Assembly: GCA_943370285.1 (NCBI GenBank)
Contig: CALRQJ020000002.1
Location: forward strand, 408,429-472,428
Source of the DNA: CALRQJ02 sp943370285
GTDB lineage: Bacteria > Bacteroidota > Bacteroidia > Chitinophagales > Chitinophagaceae
Reading direction: 5' to 3'
Length of the DNA stretch: 64,000 bases
Below are positions 16,854-26,480 of this stretch, piece by piece (within the stretch, counting starts at the first letter, position 1; the number at the start of each line of letters is the position of its first letter). The position numbers were made by a program, and so were the translations under genes. Below the pieces are notes generated by a model. The model had not been told where the DNA came from and ran no database searches. It saw nothing but the letters and a program-made list of their open reading frames with translations.

Positions 16854-18104
16854 ATGTCAACAACAACTCCCAACATTGTTATTGTAGGTGCCGGACCGGC
16901 AGGTTCAACAGCATCTTTATACTTGTGTAAAATGGGTATTAAGCATACCATTATTGATAAGCATGAGTTTCCTCGTCATAAAACCTGTGGAGATGGGTTG
17001 ACAGGCAGTGTAAAGACAGTATTAGCCCATTTAAACAGAGATTGGCTGCATGAGATTTCTGCATTAGACCAACAGTTTAGTAAATGCTATGGTATTCGTA
17101 TTGTATCGGCTAATTATCATTCGGTCGATTTACCCTTAGTAAGCGACCCAAGTAAATACAATTTTGCACCGGCTTTTATAGCAAAAAGATTTGATTTTGA
17201 TAATTTTTTAGTGAGCAAAATCAATCCACAGTTTGCTACTACAAAATTTGGATATGAAGTAACTACCGTTTCAAGAGCCGATGGGAAAGTAAATGTTACC
17301 TTGTCAAAAGAGCATGAAACCGAAACAATTGCGGCTGATATTGTAATTGGTGCAGATAGCGAACGTTCTATAGTGGTAAAATCACTCTGCCCAAGAAAGA
17401 AAAGTTTACCGGATTATTGCGGGTCGGTTAGGGCATATTATTCCGGTGTTACCGGATGCCATGAAGGCAATTATTTAGAAATGCATTTCATGAAAGATGT
17501 GCCCGGTTATTTTTGGATTTTTCCATTACCCAATGGAATTGTGAATGTTGGCGTTGGAATGCTGAGCAGCGATTTAAGTAAAAACAAAACCAACTTAAGA
17601 AATCTATTGGTTGATTTTACCAAAGAAAGTCCGGTATTGAAAGAACGTTTTGCTGATGCAAAAATTGAAGGTAAAATTGAAGGTTGGAGTTTGCCTTTAG
17701 GTTCTATCAGATACAAAACATATGGCGATAATTTTATGTTATGTGGCGATGCCGCTTCACTGATTGATCCTGCAACCGGTGAAGGAGTGAGTAATGCGAT
17801 GGTATCGGGTCAAATAGCTGCAGAAACCATACAACAGGCAATTGCTTTGGGCAAATGGGATGATGCTAGTTTAGCTGTATATCATAAGCTATTGTATAAA
17901 AAAGTGGGGCCTGAATTGAGGCGGAATGGATTTTACCAAAAAGTGTATGCTACATTTCCATGGGCATTAGAATTAGTGTTTAAAAACCTAAGTAAAAGCG
18001 AAGGCCTGAGACAACAGATTATTAAAATTCAAGAATACAAGCAACACAGGTGGCAAGTGTTGAATCCATTTTTTTATATTAGATTACTTACCGGTTGGTG
18101 GTAG
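16854..18104 (+). CDS. Geranylgeranyl-reductase-family FAD oxidoreductase
   Basis: A 416-residue flavoprotein of the PHBH/GGR superfamily. The N-terminus is a Rossmann FAD site (NIVIVGAGPAGSTASLYL, followed by IIDKHEFPRHKTCGDGLTG, the Cys-Gly-Asp-Gly motif of this group). The DG motif IVIGADSERSIV and the C-terminal FAD motif MLCGDAASLIDPATGEGVSNAM are intact. GGR-like enzymes reduce isoprenoid chains of quinones or lipids, or act on other hydrophobic substrates; the substrate here is unknown. It is not a phytoene desaturase, so no link to carotenoids can be claimed from proximity to the CarH-like gene. Its 3' end overlaps that of lpxB by 21 bases on the other strand. Confidence 0.85.
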   Translation: MSTTTPNIVIVGAGPAGSTASLYLCKMGIKHTIIDKHEFPRHKTCGDGLTGSVKTVLAHLNRDWLHEISALDQQFSKCYGIRIVSANYHSVDLPLVSDPSKYNFAPAFIAKRFDFDNFLVSKINPQFATTKFGYEVTTVSRADGKVNVTLSKEHETETIAADIVIGADSERSIVVKSLCPRKKSLPDYCGSVRAYYSGVTGCHEGNYLEMHFMKDVPGYFWIFPLPNGIVNVGVGMLSSDLSKNKTNLRNLLVDFTKESPVLKERFADAKIEGKIEGWSLPLGSIRYKTYGDNFMLCGDAASLIDPATGEGVSNAMVSGQIAAETIQQAIALGKWDDASLAVYHKLLYKKVGPELRRNGFYQKVYATFPWALELVFKNLSKSEGLRQQIIKIQEYKQHRWQVLNPFFYIRLLTGWW

Positions 18105-19208
18105 TACCATACCAACAATAGCTGTAGCTGCTTTCTGTGAAGCACTTTCACCGGTTTGTAACATGGCTTGTAATTGCTGATAATCTGCTTTTAATTGAGC
18201 TTGTCTGTTTGTATCGTCTAATAATAATTTTAATTCGGCAATCAAATTATTGGTAGTCAATTCATGTTGAATCAACTCTTTTACTACCGGCTTATCCATA
18301 ATCAAATTCACTAATGAAATGTACTTGATGGTGATGATGCGTTTAGCAATTTGATAGCTGATGGCGTTGCCTTTGTAGCAAACAACTTCCGGCACACCAA
18401 ACAATGCTGTTTCTAAAGTGGCCGTACCACTCGTTACCAATGCTGCGGAGGCTTGCATTAATAAATCGTAAGTAGCCCCACGAACTGCTGATACATTGTT
18501 ATATGGGGCTAAAAAATTGTCATAAAAAGCATCTTGTTGCCCGGGTGCTTTAGCCACCACAAATTGATATTGCGGAAATGACTTACTCACCGCTAACATG
18601 ATGGGCAACTTGACAGCAATTTCTTGTTTTCTGCTTCCCGGTAATAAGGCAATGATGGGTGAAGGAGTCGTAATTTTTGCTGCTACTCCGTCTTGTTGTT
18701 TTTGCTGTACCACTTCCATTAATGGATGCCCAACATATTCTACTTCCCAATGCCAACGGTTTTGAAAATAATCTTTTTCGAAAGGTAAAATCACCAGCAT
18801 TTTATCAATGCATTTTTTCATCTTCTTTACCCTATTTTCCTTCCAAGCCCAAACCTGCGGTGCAATATAATAGGCCACTTTGATGCCTTGTTTTTTTGCC
18901 CATTCAGCAATAGGAAGATTAAAGCCGGGATAATCTATCAGCACTAAAACATCGGGCTTAAAAGCTACTATATCTGCCTTGCACCATTTCATGTTTCGTA
19001 AAATAGTGGGCAAATTTTTCACCACTTCGGCGAAGCCCATAAAAGCTAAATCTTTAAAATGCTTAACTAGTGTGGCTCCGGTTGACTGCATCATATCGCC
19101 ACCCCAACAACGTATATCAGATTCACCATCTAACTGCTGTAAGGCTTTAATCAAATTGCTGCCATGTAAATCGCCGCTGGCTTCACCGGCTATGATGTAA
19201 TATCTCAT
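18084..19208 (-). CDS. lpxB: Lipid-A-disaccharide synthase
   Basis: A 374-residue GT19 glycosyltransferase joining UDP-diacylglucosamine and lipid X to form the lipid A disaccharide at the inner membrane. Diagnostic segments: MRYYIIAGEASGDLHGSNLIKAL, AFMGFAEVV, VLIDYPGFNLPIA, YIAPQVWAWKENRVKK, ILPFEKDYF, VEYVGHPLMEVV, LLPGSRKQEI and ASAALVTSGTATLETALFGVPEVVCYK. The length is normal. It is the last gene of a six-gene minus-strand run after aroK, DUF423, surE and a small membrane protein, and its end overlaps the convergent flavoprotein gene. It confirms an LPS-bearing outer membrane. Confidence 0.96.
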   Translation of the reverse strand: MRYYIIAGEASGDLHGSNLIKALQQLDGESDIRCWGGDMMQSTGATLVKHFKDLAFMGFAEVVKNLPTILRNMKWCKADIVAFKPDVLVLIDYPGFNLPIAEWAKKQGIKVAYYIAPQVWAWKENRVKKMKKCIDKMLVILPFEKDYFQNRWHWEVEYVGHPLMEVVQQKQQDGVAAKITTPSPIIALLPGSRKQEIAVKLPIMLAVSKSFPQYQFVVAKAPGQQDAFYDNFLAPYNNVSAVRGATYDLLMQASAALVTSGTATLETALFGVPEVVCYKGNAISYQIAKRIITIKYISLVNLIMDKPVVKELIQHELTTNNLIAELKLLLDDTNRQAQLKADYQQLQAMLQTGESASQKAATAIVGMVLPPTGK

Positions 19209-19239
19209 ATCCCGAAAGGGAGTTAATATGCAATAGTTT

Positions 19240-19536
19240 TTAAATAAACTTCACCCCTAAAGCAATGATAGCCCACAAACAAGTCACAATAAAAATACCA
19301 CGGGCAGTCTTGTCTTTTTTGGTGTTGACATAAATGGTGAACAACACTGCATTGGCTAACAATGATAAACTAATAGCGGCAGTTAACGTACGATGACCCG
19401 GTTCTACCCTAAGGTAAGTCAATGCTTCGCTAATACTTAACGGACCGAGTTTATTGATTTTGAAAATCGCAAACCCGATGAACGGTGCAAGCAGACCTAA
19501 CACCAATCCTAGTTTTAAATTATCTTTTTTTAACAT
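19240..19536 (-). CDS. Small three-helix membrane protein, unknown function
   Basis: A 98-residue protein with hydrophobic segments KLGLVLGLLAPFIGFAIF, LTAAISLSLLANAVLFTIYV and GIFIVTCLWAIIALGVKFI. Between the first two lies an extracytoplasmic or cytoplasmic loop LGPLSISEALTYLRVEPG. I do not recognise a named family. It is translationally coupled to surE: the surE stop TGA and this ATG share one base (TGATG). It precedes lpxB by 31 bases. A role in the envelope is suggested only by position. Confidence 0.65.
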   Translation of the reverse strand: MLKKDNLKLGLVLGLLAPFIGFAIFKINKLGPLSISEALTYLRVEPGHRTLTAAISLSLLANAVLFTIYVNTKKDKTARGIFIVTCLWAIIALGVKFI

Positions 19537-20321
19537 CAGCCTTTGAGTGTTTTTTCTAATTTGGCTTTTAAAGTATAGTTGGTTAAATCAAATTGAACCG
19601 GAACTACACTTACATAATTGTGTTTCAATGCCCACACATCGGTATCCCTACCTTTATCAAAATTCACAAATTCGCCAGTAAGCCAATAATACGGTTTGCC
19701 ATGCGGATCTTTCCTTTCGTCAAAATCTTCTTCGTATTTGGCGTAGGCCTGTCTGCATACTTTTATTCCTTTTAATAATTCTGCAGACACTGCCGGAATA
19801 TTGACATTCAAGCAAATATGTTTCTCATTCTTCTTGCCTAAAATTTGTTCTACAATGAGTCGGGCATATTTTTTGGCGCCTTCAAAATCGGCTTCTACAC
19901 TATAATCAAGCAAACTAAATCCAATGCTTGGAATGCCTTCAATAGCTGCTTCTAAAGCTGCAGACATGGTGCCGGAATAAATAACATTAATAGAATGATT
20001 TGCGCCATGGTTGATGCCGCTTAAGCAGATATCTGGCTTTCGGTGCAATACTTTATCTACCGCTAGTTTAACACAATCAACCGGTGTACCGCTGCATTGA
20101 TAAGACTCTATGCCTTCGAATTGGTGTGATGGGTGTAAACGCAATGGATGTCCAATAGTAATGGCATGTCCCATACCACTATTAGGTTTATCCGGTGCCA
20201 CCACTACTACTTTCCCTAAATCTTTCACTGCTTCTACTAATGCCCGTATACCCGGAGCCGTAATACCATCATCGTTCGTAATTAAAATGACCGGCTCTTC
20301 TTTTTTTTGCTGTTTTGCCAT
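19536..20321 (-). CDS. surE: 5'/3'-nucleotidase SurE
   Basis: A 261-residue metal-dependent nucleotide phosphatase that acts on nucleoside 5' and 3' monophosphates, linked to stationary-phase survival. The metal site is intact: TNDDGITAPG with Asp-Asp, then APDKPNSGMGHAIT with the Ser-Gly-x-G-H signature, CSGTPVDCVKLAVDK, LSGINHGANHSINVIYSGTMSAA, and a C-terminal tail DTDVWALKHNYVSVVPVQFDL. The length is normal. It is followed by a coupled small membrane-protein gene and lpxB, and preceded by DUF423 and aroK on the same strand. Confidence 0.95.
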   Translation of the reverse strand: MAKQQKKEEPVILITNDDGITAPGIRALVEAVKDLGKVVVVAPDKPNSGMGHAITIGHPLRLHPSHQFEGIESYQCSGTPVDCVKLAVDKVLHRKPDICLSGINHGANHSINVIYSGTMSAALEAAIEGIPSIGFSLLDYSVEADFEGAKKYARLIVEQILGKKNEKHICLNVNIPAVSAELLKGIKVCRQAYAKYEEDFDERKDPHGKPYYWLTGEFVNFDKGRDTDVWALKHNYVSVVPVQFDLTNYTLKAKLEKTLKG

Positions 20322-20388
20322 GGCTGCAAGATACAGTCTGCCGACAATTATAAAAAGTATGGTGAAAGAATTAACCCGTTTTTAGAAC

Positions 20389-20781
20389 CTATCCCCGTTT
20401 CTGTTTAATGCCTAGGCCGAGACAAATCCACCCGGCAACAAAAAATAATCCACCGATAGGTGTAATGGGGCCTGCCCAACTTAAACCCGGCAACACCAAT
20501 GCTGCTTTTACGGTAAGTATGTAGAGTGAACAGCTAAATAATACAATACCAATGATAAAAAACCATCCGGCAATTTTTACTAATTTATTAGGAAACTGAC
20601 TGTACACAATAGCCGTTAAAGCCAACGCCAATGCATGATACATTTGATATTTAACACCCGTATCGAATGTTACTACAGCGGTTTCAGATACCAACTCTTT
20701 TAGTTTATGAGCCCCGAAAGCACCTAAAACAACTGCTAATGCTGCTAAAAAACTAGCAGTTCTCAAAAAACCTTTATGCAT
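20389..20781 (-). CDS. DUF423 family membrane protein
   Basis: A 130-residue protein with four hydrophobic segments. The family signature is visible: the N-terminal ALAVVLGAFGAHKLK, then GVKYQMYHALALALTAI, and a C-terminal PITPIGGLFFVAGWICLGLG. DUF423 proteins (YgdD of E. coli) are inner-membrane proteins with no known reaction. It begins two bases after the aroK stop, so it is translationally coupled to shikimate kinase. The next gene downstream is surE, 67 bases away. Confidence 0.9.
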   Translation of the reverse strand: MHKGFLRTASFLAALAVVLGAFGAHKLKELVSETAVVTFDTGVKYQMYHALALALTAIVYSQFPNKLVKIAGWFFIIGIVLFSCSLYILTVKAALVLPGLSWAGPITPIGGLFFVAGWICLGLGIKQKRG

Positions 20782-20783
20782 AA

Positions 20784-21284
20784 TTATGATTTAATCAGTT
20801 GGAGTAATTTTTCGATGGTTAGTTGTTGACTAGAAACGGTGAATTGTGCTTTGCTGTAAAAAGGCTGCCGCTCTGCTAGTTTGGATTGCAAAAAAGTATA
20901 CAATTCATCATCCTGTAAATTCTTGATTAATGGCCTGTGTGTTTTTTCCGGTTTAAGCCGTTCTACCAACACTTCAACAGGGTCGTTTAACCAAATGGTA
21001 ATGCCATTTTTATTCATCCATTCCATGTTGTTATGAAAACAAGGTGTACCGCCACCGGTGGCTAGCACAAAAGTTTTCTTTTCTGCAAACCATTTCAACA
21101 GTTTTGATTCTGTTTTTCTAAAGTATTCCTCACCGTCTTCTTCAAACAATTCGGAGATTGTTTTTTCTTCCAAATTCTCAATGAGTTGATCTAAGTCGTA
21201 GGCACCGCATTTTAATTTTTTAGCCAATTGTTGACACCAGTAACTTTTGCCACTACCCATCATTCCTAAGAGAAAAATTTTCAT
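20784..21284 (-). CDS. aroK: Shikimate kinase
   Basis: A 166-residue NMP-kinase-fold enzyme phosphorylating shikimate at the 3-hydroxyl in aromatic amino-acid synthesis. It has Walker A LGMMGSGKSYW, the shikimate-binding Asp in YDLDQLIE, FRKTES with the binding Arg, the LATGGGTPCF Gly-Gly motif and the lid EKTHRPLI. The length is typical. It lies 27 bases after the acyl-CoA dehydrogenase stop and two bases before DUF423. Confidence 0.94.
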   Translation of the reverse strand: MKIFLLGMMGSGKSYWCQQLAKKLKCGAYDLDQLIENLEEKTISELFEEDGEEYFRKTESKLLKWFAEKKTFVLATGGGTPCFHNNMEWMNKNGITIWLNDPVEVLVERLKPEKTHRPLIKNLQDDELYTFLQSKLAERQPFYSKAQFTVSSQQLTIEKLLQLIKS

Positions 21285-21311
21285 CTGTAAAAAATAAAAA
21301 TGAAAAAACCG

Positions 21312-22496
21312 CTATTTAAAAGCATTCAATCCCGTTACATCCATTCCCGTAATCAACAAATGAATGTCATGTGTGCCCTCGTAAGTGATCACACTCTCTA
21401 AATTCATCATGTGACGCATAATACTATATTCACCTGTAATGCCCATTCCGCCTAGCATTTGCCTTGCATCTCGGGCAATATTGGTAGCAATTTCGCAACT
21501 GTTTCGCTTGGCCATACTCACTTGTGCCGGTGTAACTTTTCCTTCATTCATCAATACCCCCAAACGCCAAACCAATAATTGTGCTTTGGTAATTTCGGTT
21601 ATCATTTCTGCTAACTTTTTCTGCTGTAATTGAAAGCCACCAATAGGTCGGCCAAATTGTTCTCGTTCTAAACTGTAGCGCAAAGCTGTATCATAACAAT
21701 CCATCGCAGCACCCAATGCCCCCCAGGCAATACCATAACGAGCCTTGGTTAAACAACTCAACGGACCTTTCAACCCTTTAACACCGGGTAAAATATTTGC
21801 TTTTGGCACTTTCACATTATCAAACACTAATTCTCCGGTTGCCGATGCCCTTAAACTCCATTTGCCATGCGTTGTTGGTGTGGTAAATCCTTCCATTTCT
21901 CTTTCTACAATTACACCACGAATATCGCCGGCTTCGTCTTTTGCCCAAACCACGGCCACTTGTGCAAACGGGGCATTGCTAATCCACATTTTAGCACCAT
22001 TCAAAATAACATGATCACCGGCATCTTTAATATTGGTGAGCATACTACTTGGGTCGCTGCCATGATTGGGTTCAGTTAATCCAAAACAGCCCAACCATTC
22101 ACCACTACCTAGTTTGGGTAAATATTTCATTTTTTGCTCTTCACTTCCATAAGCATAAATAGGAAACATCACCAAGCTACCTTGTACACTAGCCGTACTC
22201 CGAACACCGCTATCACCTCTTTCTAATTCCTGCATCATCAATCCGTAGCTGATATAATCTAATCCGCCGCCGCCGTATTCTACCGGAACTGTTGGACCAA
22301 AGCAGCCCAACTCCCCCATCTGCTGAACAATTTGAATGGGAAATTCAGCCCTTTGTGCATAATCTTCAATAATGGGAGAAATCTCCTTCTTCACATATTG
22401 CCGTACGGTTTCTCTAATCAGTTTGTGTTCTTCCGTCAGTAACTCATCCACTAAAAAATAATCCGGACTTTGAAATACATCGGTTCTGGCAGCCAT
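21312..22496 (-). CDS. Acyl-CoA dehydrogenase, glutaryl-CoA dehydrogenase-like
   Basis: A 394-residue FAD enzyme. It carries the glutaryl-CoA dehydrogenase pattern: GVRSTASVQGSLVMFPIYAYGSEEQ with the substrate Arg, the FAD loop GCFGLTEPNHGSDPSSM, AKMWISNAPFA, RLFG-like REQFGRPIGGFQLQQKKLA, MLGGMGITGEYSIMRHMMNLE, and the catalytic-base segment TYEGTHDIH. Glutaryl-CoA dehydrogenase oxidatively decarboxylates glutaryl-CoA to crotonyl-CoA in lysine and tryptophan breakdown. Exact substrate is inferred from these motifs. It is the first gene of the run with aroK, DUF423, surE and lpxB; the functional link is not obvious. Confidence 0.88.
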   Translation of the reverse strand: MAARTDVFQSPDYFLVDELLTEEHKLIRETVRQYVKKEISPIIEDYAQRAEFPIQIVQQMGELGCFGPTVPVEYGGGGLDYISYGLMMQELERGDSGVRSTASVQGSLVMFPIYAYGSEEQKMKYLPKLGSGEWLGCFGLTEPNHGSDPSSMLTNIKDAGDHVILNGAKMWISNAPFAQVAVVWAKDEAGDIRGVIVEREMEGFTTPTTHGKWSLRASATGELVFDNVKVPKANILPGVKGLKGPLSCLTKARYGIAWGALGAAMDCYDTALRYSLEREQFGRPIGGFQLQQKKLAEMITEITKAQLLVWRLGVLMNEGKVTPAQVSMAKRNSCEIATNIARDARQMLGGMGITGEYSIMRHMMNLESVITYEGTHDIHLLITGMDVTGLNAFK

Positions 22497-22720
22497 AATT
22501 GTTGTTTTTGTTTTGTGTACTTAGCCTTGGTGCTACTATTTAGCGGCTGTTGCGTCGCACACTTGTACAATAGTAGTTTTTTCAGCCTTTCTTGGTTACA
22601 AATTTAACCCTACGAAAAATACTAACGCTTGTTTGTTTGATTTTTCTTTGCATACTGCAAAAAAAGATGGAATATCGTTTAAACCATAGCTTGTTTTACA
22701 GTCTATCAACAAAGTTTTGT

Positions 22721-23785
22721 ATGAAATATTTTATAGGATTGATGTTAGCGGCTTCATTAATCAGCTGCCAAAAAAAAGGAACAGACGGTAGCACCACACC
22801 CGAAACCTACTATTTTCCACCCAACAACAGCGATACTTGGGAAACCAAAGCCACGCCTAGTAATTGGGATGATGCCAAATTACAAGAAGCGTTTGATTAT
22901 GCAGGCACTAAAAAAACGTACGGACTTATTGTACTACACAAAGGACGTATTGTAAAAGAGCAATATTGGAACGGATGGGATAAAAATACCCGTTACTATA
23001 TTGCCAGTGCCGGTAAAAGTGTAGCCGCAATGGTGGCGGGCATTGCACAGCAAGAGGGCACCATCAACATCAATAATAAAGTATCGCAATATTTAGGAAA
23101 CGGCTGGACCAGTTTACCCTTAGCCAAAGAAAATTTAATTACGGTAAAACACCAATTGAGCATGACAAGTGGTTTAGACGATGGTGTCGCCGACCCTGAT
23201 TGTAAAACACCTGCATGCTTGGTGTACAAGGCAGATGCCGGTAATCGTTGGGCTTATCACAATGCACCCTATCATTTATTACACGATGTGGTGGCTGCCG
23301 CAAGTGGCCAAACCTGGAATGCCTTTTGCAAAGCCAAACTGTTTGATAAAATTGGCATCAACGGTGCATTTTGGTTGAATCATGTGATGTATTGCACCAC
23401 AAGAGATGCAGCCAGATTTGGTAGTTTAACCTTGCGACGTGGCGAATGGAATGGCACACAAGTGCTTACCGATCAAAATTATTTCAACGCCATGACCAAT
23501 ACTGCACAAAATATGAATTTGAGTTATGGCTATTTGTGGTGGCTGAATGGTAAAGCAAGTAGCATGGCTCCGGGTTCTCAAATTGTTTTTCCGGTTTCAT
23601 TGGCACCCAATGCCCCATCAGACATGTTGATGGCCTTAGGTAAAGATGATAAAAAAATTTATGTGGTACCCAGTTTAGATGTTGTAGTGGTACGCTTAGG
23701 CGATGATGCAGCAGGCACTGCTTTAGGCCCATCTAGTTTTGATAATGAACTTTGGACAAGATTTAAATTAGCCATGAAATATTGA
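22721..23785 (+). CDS. Serine hydrolase, beta-lactamase (class C/PBP-like) lipoprotein
   Basis: Start chosen at 22721, where MKYFIGLMLAASLISC gives a lipobox with Cys16; an open frame upstream lacks a credible signal. The protein has the serine-penicillin-binding fold: the active-site S-x-x-K in YYIASAGKSVAAM, the Y-x-N triad in WAYHNAPYHLL, and surrounding class C-like segments VKHQLSMTSGLDDG and YGYLWWLNG. The third motif (K/H-x-G) is not obvious. Members hydrolyse esters, amides or D-amino peptides; the substrate is unknown. Being a lipoprotein, it should act in the periplasm or at the outer membrane. A bidirectional terminator follows, facing the DPP-IV-like gene. Confidence 0.85.
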   Translation: MKYFIGLMLAASLISCQKKGTDGSTTPETYYFPPNNSDTWETKATPSNWDDAKLQEAFDYAGTKKTYGLIVLHKGRIVKEQYWNGWDKNTRYYIASAGKSVAAMVAGIAQQEGTININNKVSQYLGNGWTSLPLAKENLITVKHQLSMTSGLDDGVADPDCKTPACLVYKADAGNRWAYHNAPYHLLHDVVAAASGQTWNAFCKAKLFDKIGINGAFWLNHVMYCTTRDAARFGSLTLRRGEWNGTQVLTDQNYFNAMTNTAQNMNLSYGYLWWLNGKASSMAPGSQIVFPVSLAPNAPSDMLMALGKDDKKIYVVPSLDVVVVRLGDDAAGTALGPSSFDNELWTRFKLAMKY

Positions 23786-23800
23786 TAAGTTTAGTCAAAT

Positions 23801-23836
23801 AAAAAAGGGAAGTCATGTTGTAGACTTCCCTTTTTT
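23801..23836. terminator. Bidirectional intrinsic terminator
   Basis: Perfect 14-base stem (AAAAAAGGGAAGTC with GACTTCCCTTTTTT), eight-base loop, A and T tracts on both sides. It serves both convergent genes (serine hydrolase and S9 peptidase). Confidence 0.93.
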
Positions 23837-23850
23837 CATGCATAAAAATA

Positions 23851-26322
23851 TTATTTCTTTTTCTCTATCTCTCTATTCAATTCATCAATATCGACGGGTC
23901 TTTCAGATGTATCACCCATCAACCAAAGGCTAAAGTAATCGGCTGTTTTCCAAAACCAATATTCATTCATATCGCCAAAACCATGGCGTTGCGTTGGCAA
24001 TAACAACATATCAAAACGCTTATTGGCTTTAATCAAGGCATTTACAACCCTCATAGTATTAGCAGGATGAACATTGTTGTCAATTTCGCCATGAATAAGC
24101 AATAGTCTGCCTTTTAGATTTTTTGCGATGTCCGGATTTTTATCGATGGAATAGGCAAAAGTAGTATCACCTTTTTCGCCGATGGTTTCTTTTACGCCGT
24201 GGTGTTTCTCACTCCACCAACGATTATAAATACTATTATCATGGTTACCGGCATTACTCACAGCCACTTTAAATACTTCGGGATAAACCAACATCGCAGC
24301 TGTACTCATAAATCCGCCGCCGCTATGACCATGAATACCCACTTTTGCTCTGTCAATGAAAGCATACTTATCTGCCAATTGTTCGATAGCTACTTTTTTA
24401 TCGGCCAAGCCATAATCTCTTAAATTACCATATCCATAGTTGTGATACCATTTGCTTAAAGATGGATGACCACCACGATTACCTAATGTTATCACAATAA
24501 AACCAAGTTGTGCTAAACGATCGATCCTATCCATACCACGGCTGAATGCTTTGTTCACTGATTCTGTTTGTGGACCGGGATAAACATATTCGATGATTGG
24601 ATATTTTTTGGTGCTATCAAAATCAAATGGCTTATACATTACTCCATAAATATCAGTAATACCGTCATCGGCTTTTACTTTAAAGGTTTCTGGAAATTTA
24701 TAGCCCGCTGCAAACAAAGCACTCAAATCAGCCGTTTCTAAATCCATCAATTTTTTGCCTTCATTATTGTATAAAACGCTTTTTGGTGTGCTGTTCACTT
24801 TCGAAAAATTATCTACAAAAAATGTTTTGCCATCGTTCATGCTGAAGTTATGGTCAAAAGCACCTTCGTTTAATAATTTCAATCCACTACCATCAAAATT
24901 TACTTTGTACACATGTAACAAGTAGGGATCCTCTCCTTTCTCTCTTCCGTTGGCTGAAAAATAGAGCACTCGTTTCTTTTCATCAATAGCTACAATATCT
25001 TCACAATGCCATGGTCCACTTGTGATTTGATTCTTGAGTTTGCCATTGTCATCATACAAATAAAAATGAGCCCAACCATCTCTTTCACTCCATTCAATCA
25101 CTTCTTTTCCGCCATTCACCAAACCCGGTCTTCTTACTTCAACATAGGTATTCAAACGTTCTTCAATTAACGGTTTTAGCGAACCTGAAGCCACATCAAC
25201 TACACATTGATCAATGCGTTTTAAATCTCTACTTGTTCTTGAAATGTAAAATTTACTGTTATCGCCCAACCAGAACAATGGTCTAAAATCATCATCTCTA
25301 TTGCTTACCAAATTAGGTGCCGACCACACTCCAATGTTTTGATCTTTAAATTGTGCTACATCAATTTTACGTTGAGATTTATTGGCTACATCGAATAAAA
25401 TTAAATAATCTGTCGGACTCTCTTTTTCACCCGGCATCCAATATTTATAGGTTTCTAAAGTTGGTCTAGGATCGGCAATACTATTGATTACCCATAAATC
25501 TTTTACTTTACGGTTATCTACTCTAACCAGACTAAAATATTTACTATCCGGACTCCAATAGGCAAAAACAGATTTACGTTTGTTCTTATTTTTCTCCTTA
25601 TCAACATTGGTTTCGCCACTGCCACTCAAATTGCCCTCACTATGGTAGCTGTAATATTCTACTCCATCTGTTGTAAGTTGAGTTTGCACAATTGTGCTAT
25701 CCTCTTCATTCTTTAAAGCCTTTTCATAGTTGGCTTTATCCATCATCCAAAGATTAAAATTTTTACCAAAGAGTATGATGTTTCCATCGGGTGAAATATT
25801 AGCCCACGATGGTTTACGTTTAGGCTTTTTGAAATCATTCAACTCCACTAATTCTTCGGTATTGATGTTGTATTCAAAGTAGAAGGTCTTTTTTTCTTTA
25901 ACCGGCTTCGCATCTTTTTTAGCAGCAGTATCTTTTTTTTCTATTTCTTGTGTACTCTTTACTTCAAACTGAATCCAATTCTCATCCTTAATAAAACGCA
26001 TACTATCTAAGCCAAGGTGTTTGGCATCAAAAGGATCTTTAACAATGGTGGTTATTTTAGCCGCCAATTTATCATTATCAAATAATAATTTTTTCTCTCC
26101 TTTTGTAGGATCAACAATGTACCATTTCTTTCCTTCAGAAGTTTCGTACATGTACCAGAAACGATCTGACTTTTTCAACCAATGTGGATCTACATTGAGT
26201 GAAAAAATCATTTTATCTAACTTTTTAGGAGAAAAACGGGCAGCAAGTTGGTAATTGGCTTTTTGTTGTGCCGTAGCAACCAAAGAAACGAAGACAACTA
26301 AAACGAATAGCAGTTTACGCAT
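23851..26322 (-). CDS. DPP-IV-like S9 family prolyl peptidase
   Basis: An 823-residue secreted peptidase with a signal peptide ending VATAQ. Residues about 30-580 are the DPP-IV beta-propeller domain, with K/D-rich inserts (near EKKDTAAKKDAKPVKEKK). The rest is the alpha/beta hydrolase: nucleophile Ser in GIHGHSGGGFMSTAAM, Asp in HGEIDNNVHPANT, and His in TQRHGFGD. In Bacteroidota such enzymes release dipeptides in the periplasm or at the cell surface, supporting growth on peptides. The Glu pair expected in DPP-IV for the N-terminus is hard to place by eye. It pairs in location with the M1 peptidases for peptide use. Confidence 0.9.
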   Translation of the reverse strand: MRKLLFVLVVFVSLVATAQQKANYQLAARFSPKKLDKMIFSLNVDPHWLKKSDRFWYMYETSEGKKWYIVDPTKGEKKLLFDNDKLAAKITTIVKDPFDAKHLGLDSMRFIKDENWIQFEVKSTQEIEKKDTAAKKDAKPVKEKKTFYFEYNINTEELVELNDFKKPKRKPSWANISPDGNIILFGKNFNLWMMDKANYEKALKNEEDSTIVQTQLTTDGVEYYSYHSEGNLSGSGETNVDKEKNKNKRKSVFAYWSPDSKYFSLVRVDNRKVKDLWVINSIADPRPTLETYKYWMPGEKESPTDYLILFDVANKSQRKIDVAQFKDQNIGVWSAPNLVSNRDDDFRPLFWLGDNSKFYISRTSRDLKRIDQCVVDVASGSLKPLIEERLNTYVEVRRPGLVNGGKEVIEWSERDGWAHFYLYDDNGKLKNQITSGPWHCEDIVAIDEKKRVLYFSANGREKGEDPYLLHVYKVNFDGSGLKLLNEGAFDHNFSMNDGKTFFVDNFSKVNSTPKSVLYNNEGKKLMDLETADLSALFAAGYKFPETFKVKADDGITDIYGVMYKPFDFDSTKKYPIIEYVYPGPQTESVNKAFSRGMDRIDRLAQLGFIVITLGNRGGHPSLSKWYHNYGYGNLRDYGLADKKVAIEQLADKYAFIDRAKVGIHGHSGGGFMSTAAMLVYPEVFKVAVSNAGNHDNSIYNRWWSEKHHGVKETIGEKGDTTFAYSIDKNPDIAKNLKGRLLLIHGEIDNNVHPANTMRVVNALIKANKRFDMLLLPTQRHGFGDMNEYWFWKTADYFSLWLMGDTSERPVDIDELNREIEKKK

Positions 26323-26480
26323 GGCATTTAATTTTGGAGGCTGAAAGTAAATGGAAATGTGGAGATTTTTATGCCGTTTAAAAAAAAGATGTTCTAGGTT
26401 TTTACAGCATTCTTTTTTTGTGAAGTCAAAACACCAACTTCAGCTGCTTTTTCATACACAGTTTTGCGTAACTTTAAGGT

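Noticed and set aside
14697..18104. A carotenoid cluster under the CarH-like regulator
   Set aside because: The nearby flavoprotein is of the geranylgeranyl-reductase family, not a phytoene desaturase, and no crtB or crtI is present.
22533..22582. CTACTATT-N28-AATAGTAG followed by six T as a terminator
   Set aside because: It lies between divergent gene starts with no upstream plus-strand gene to end, and the loop is very long.
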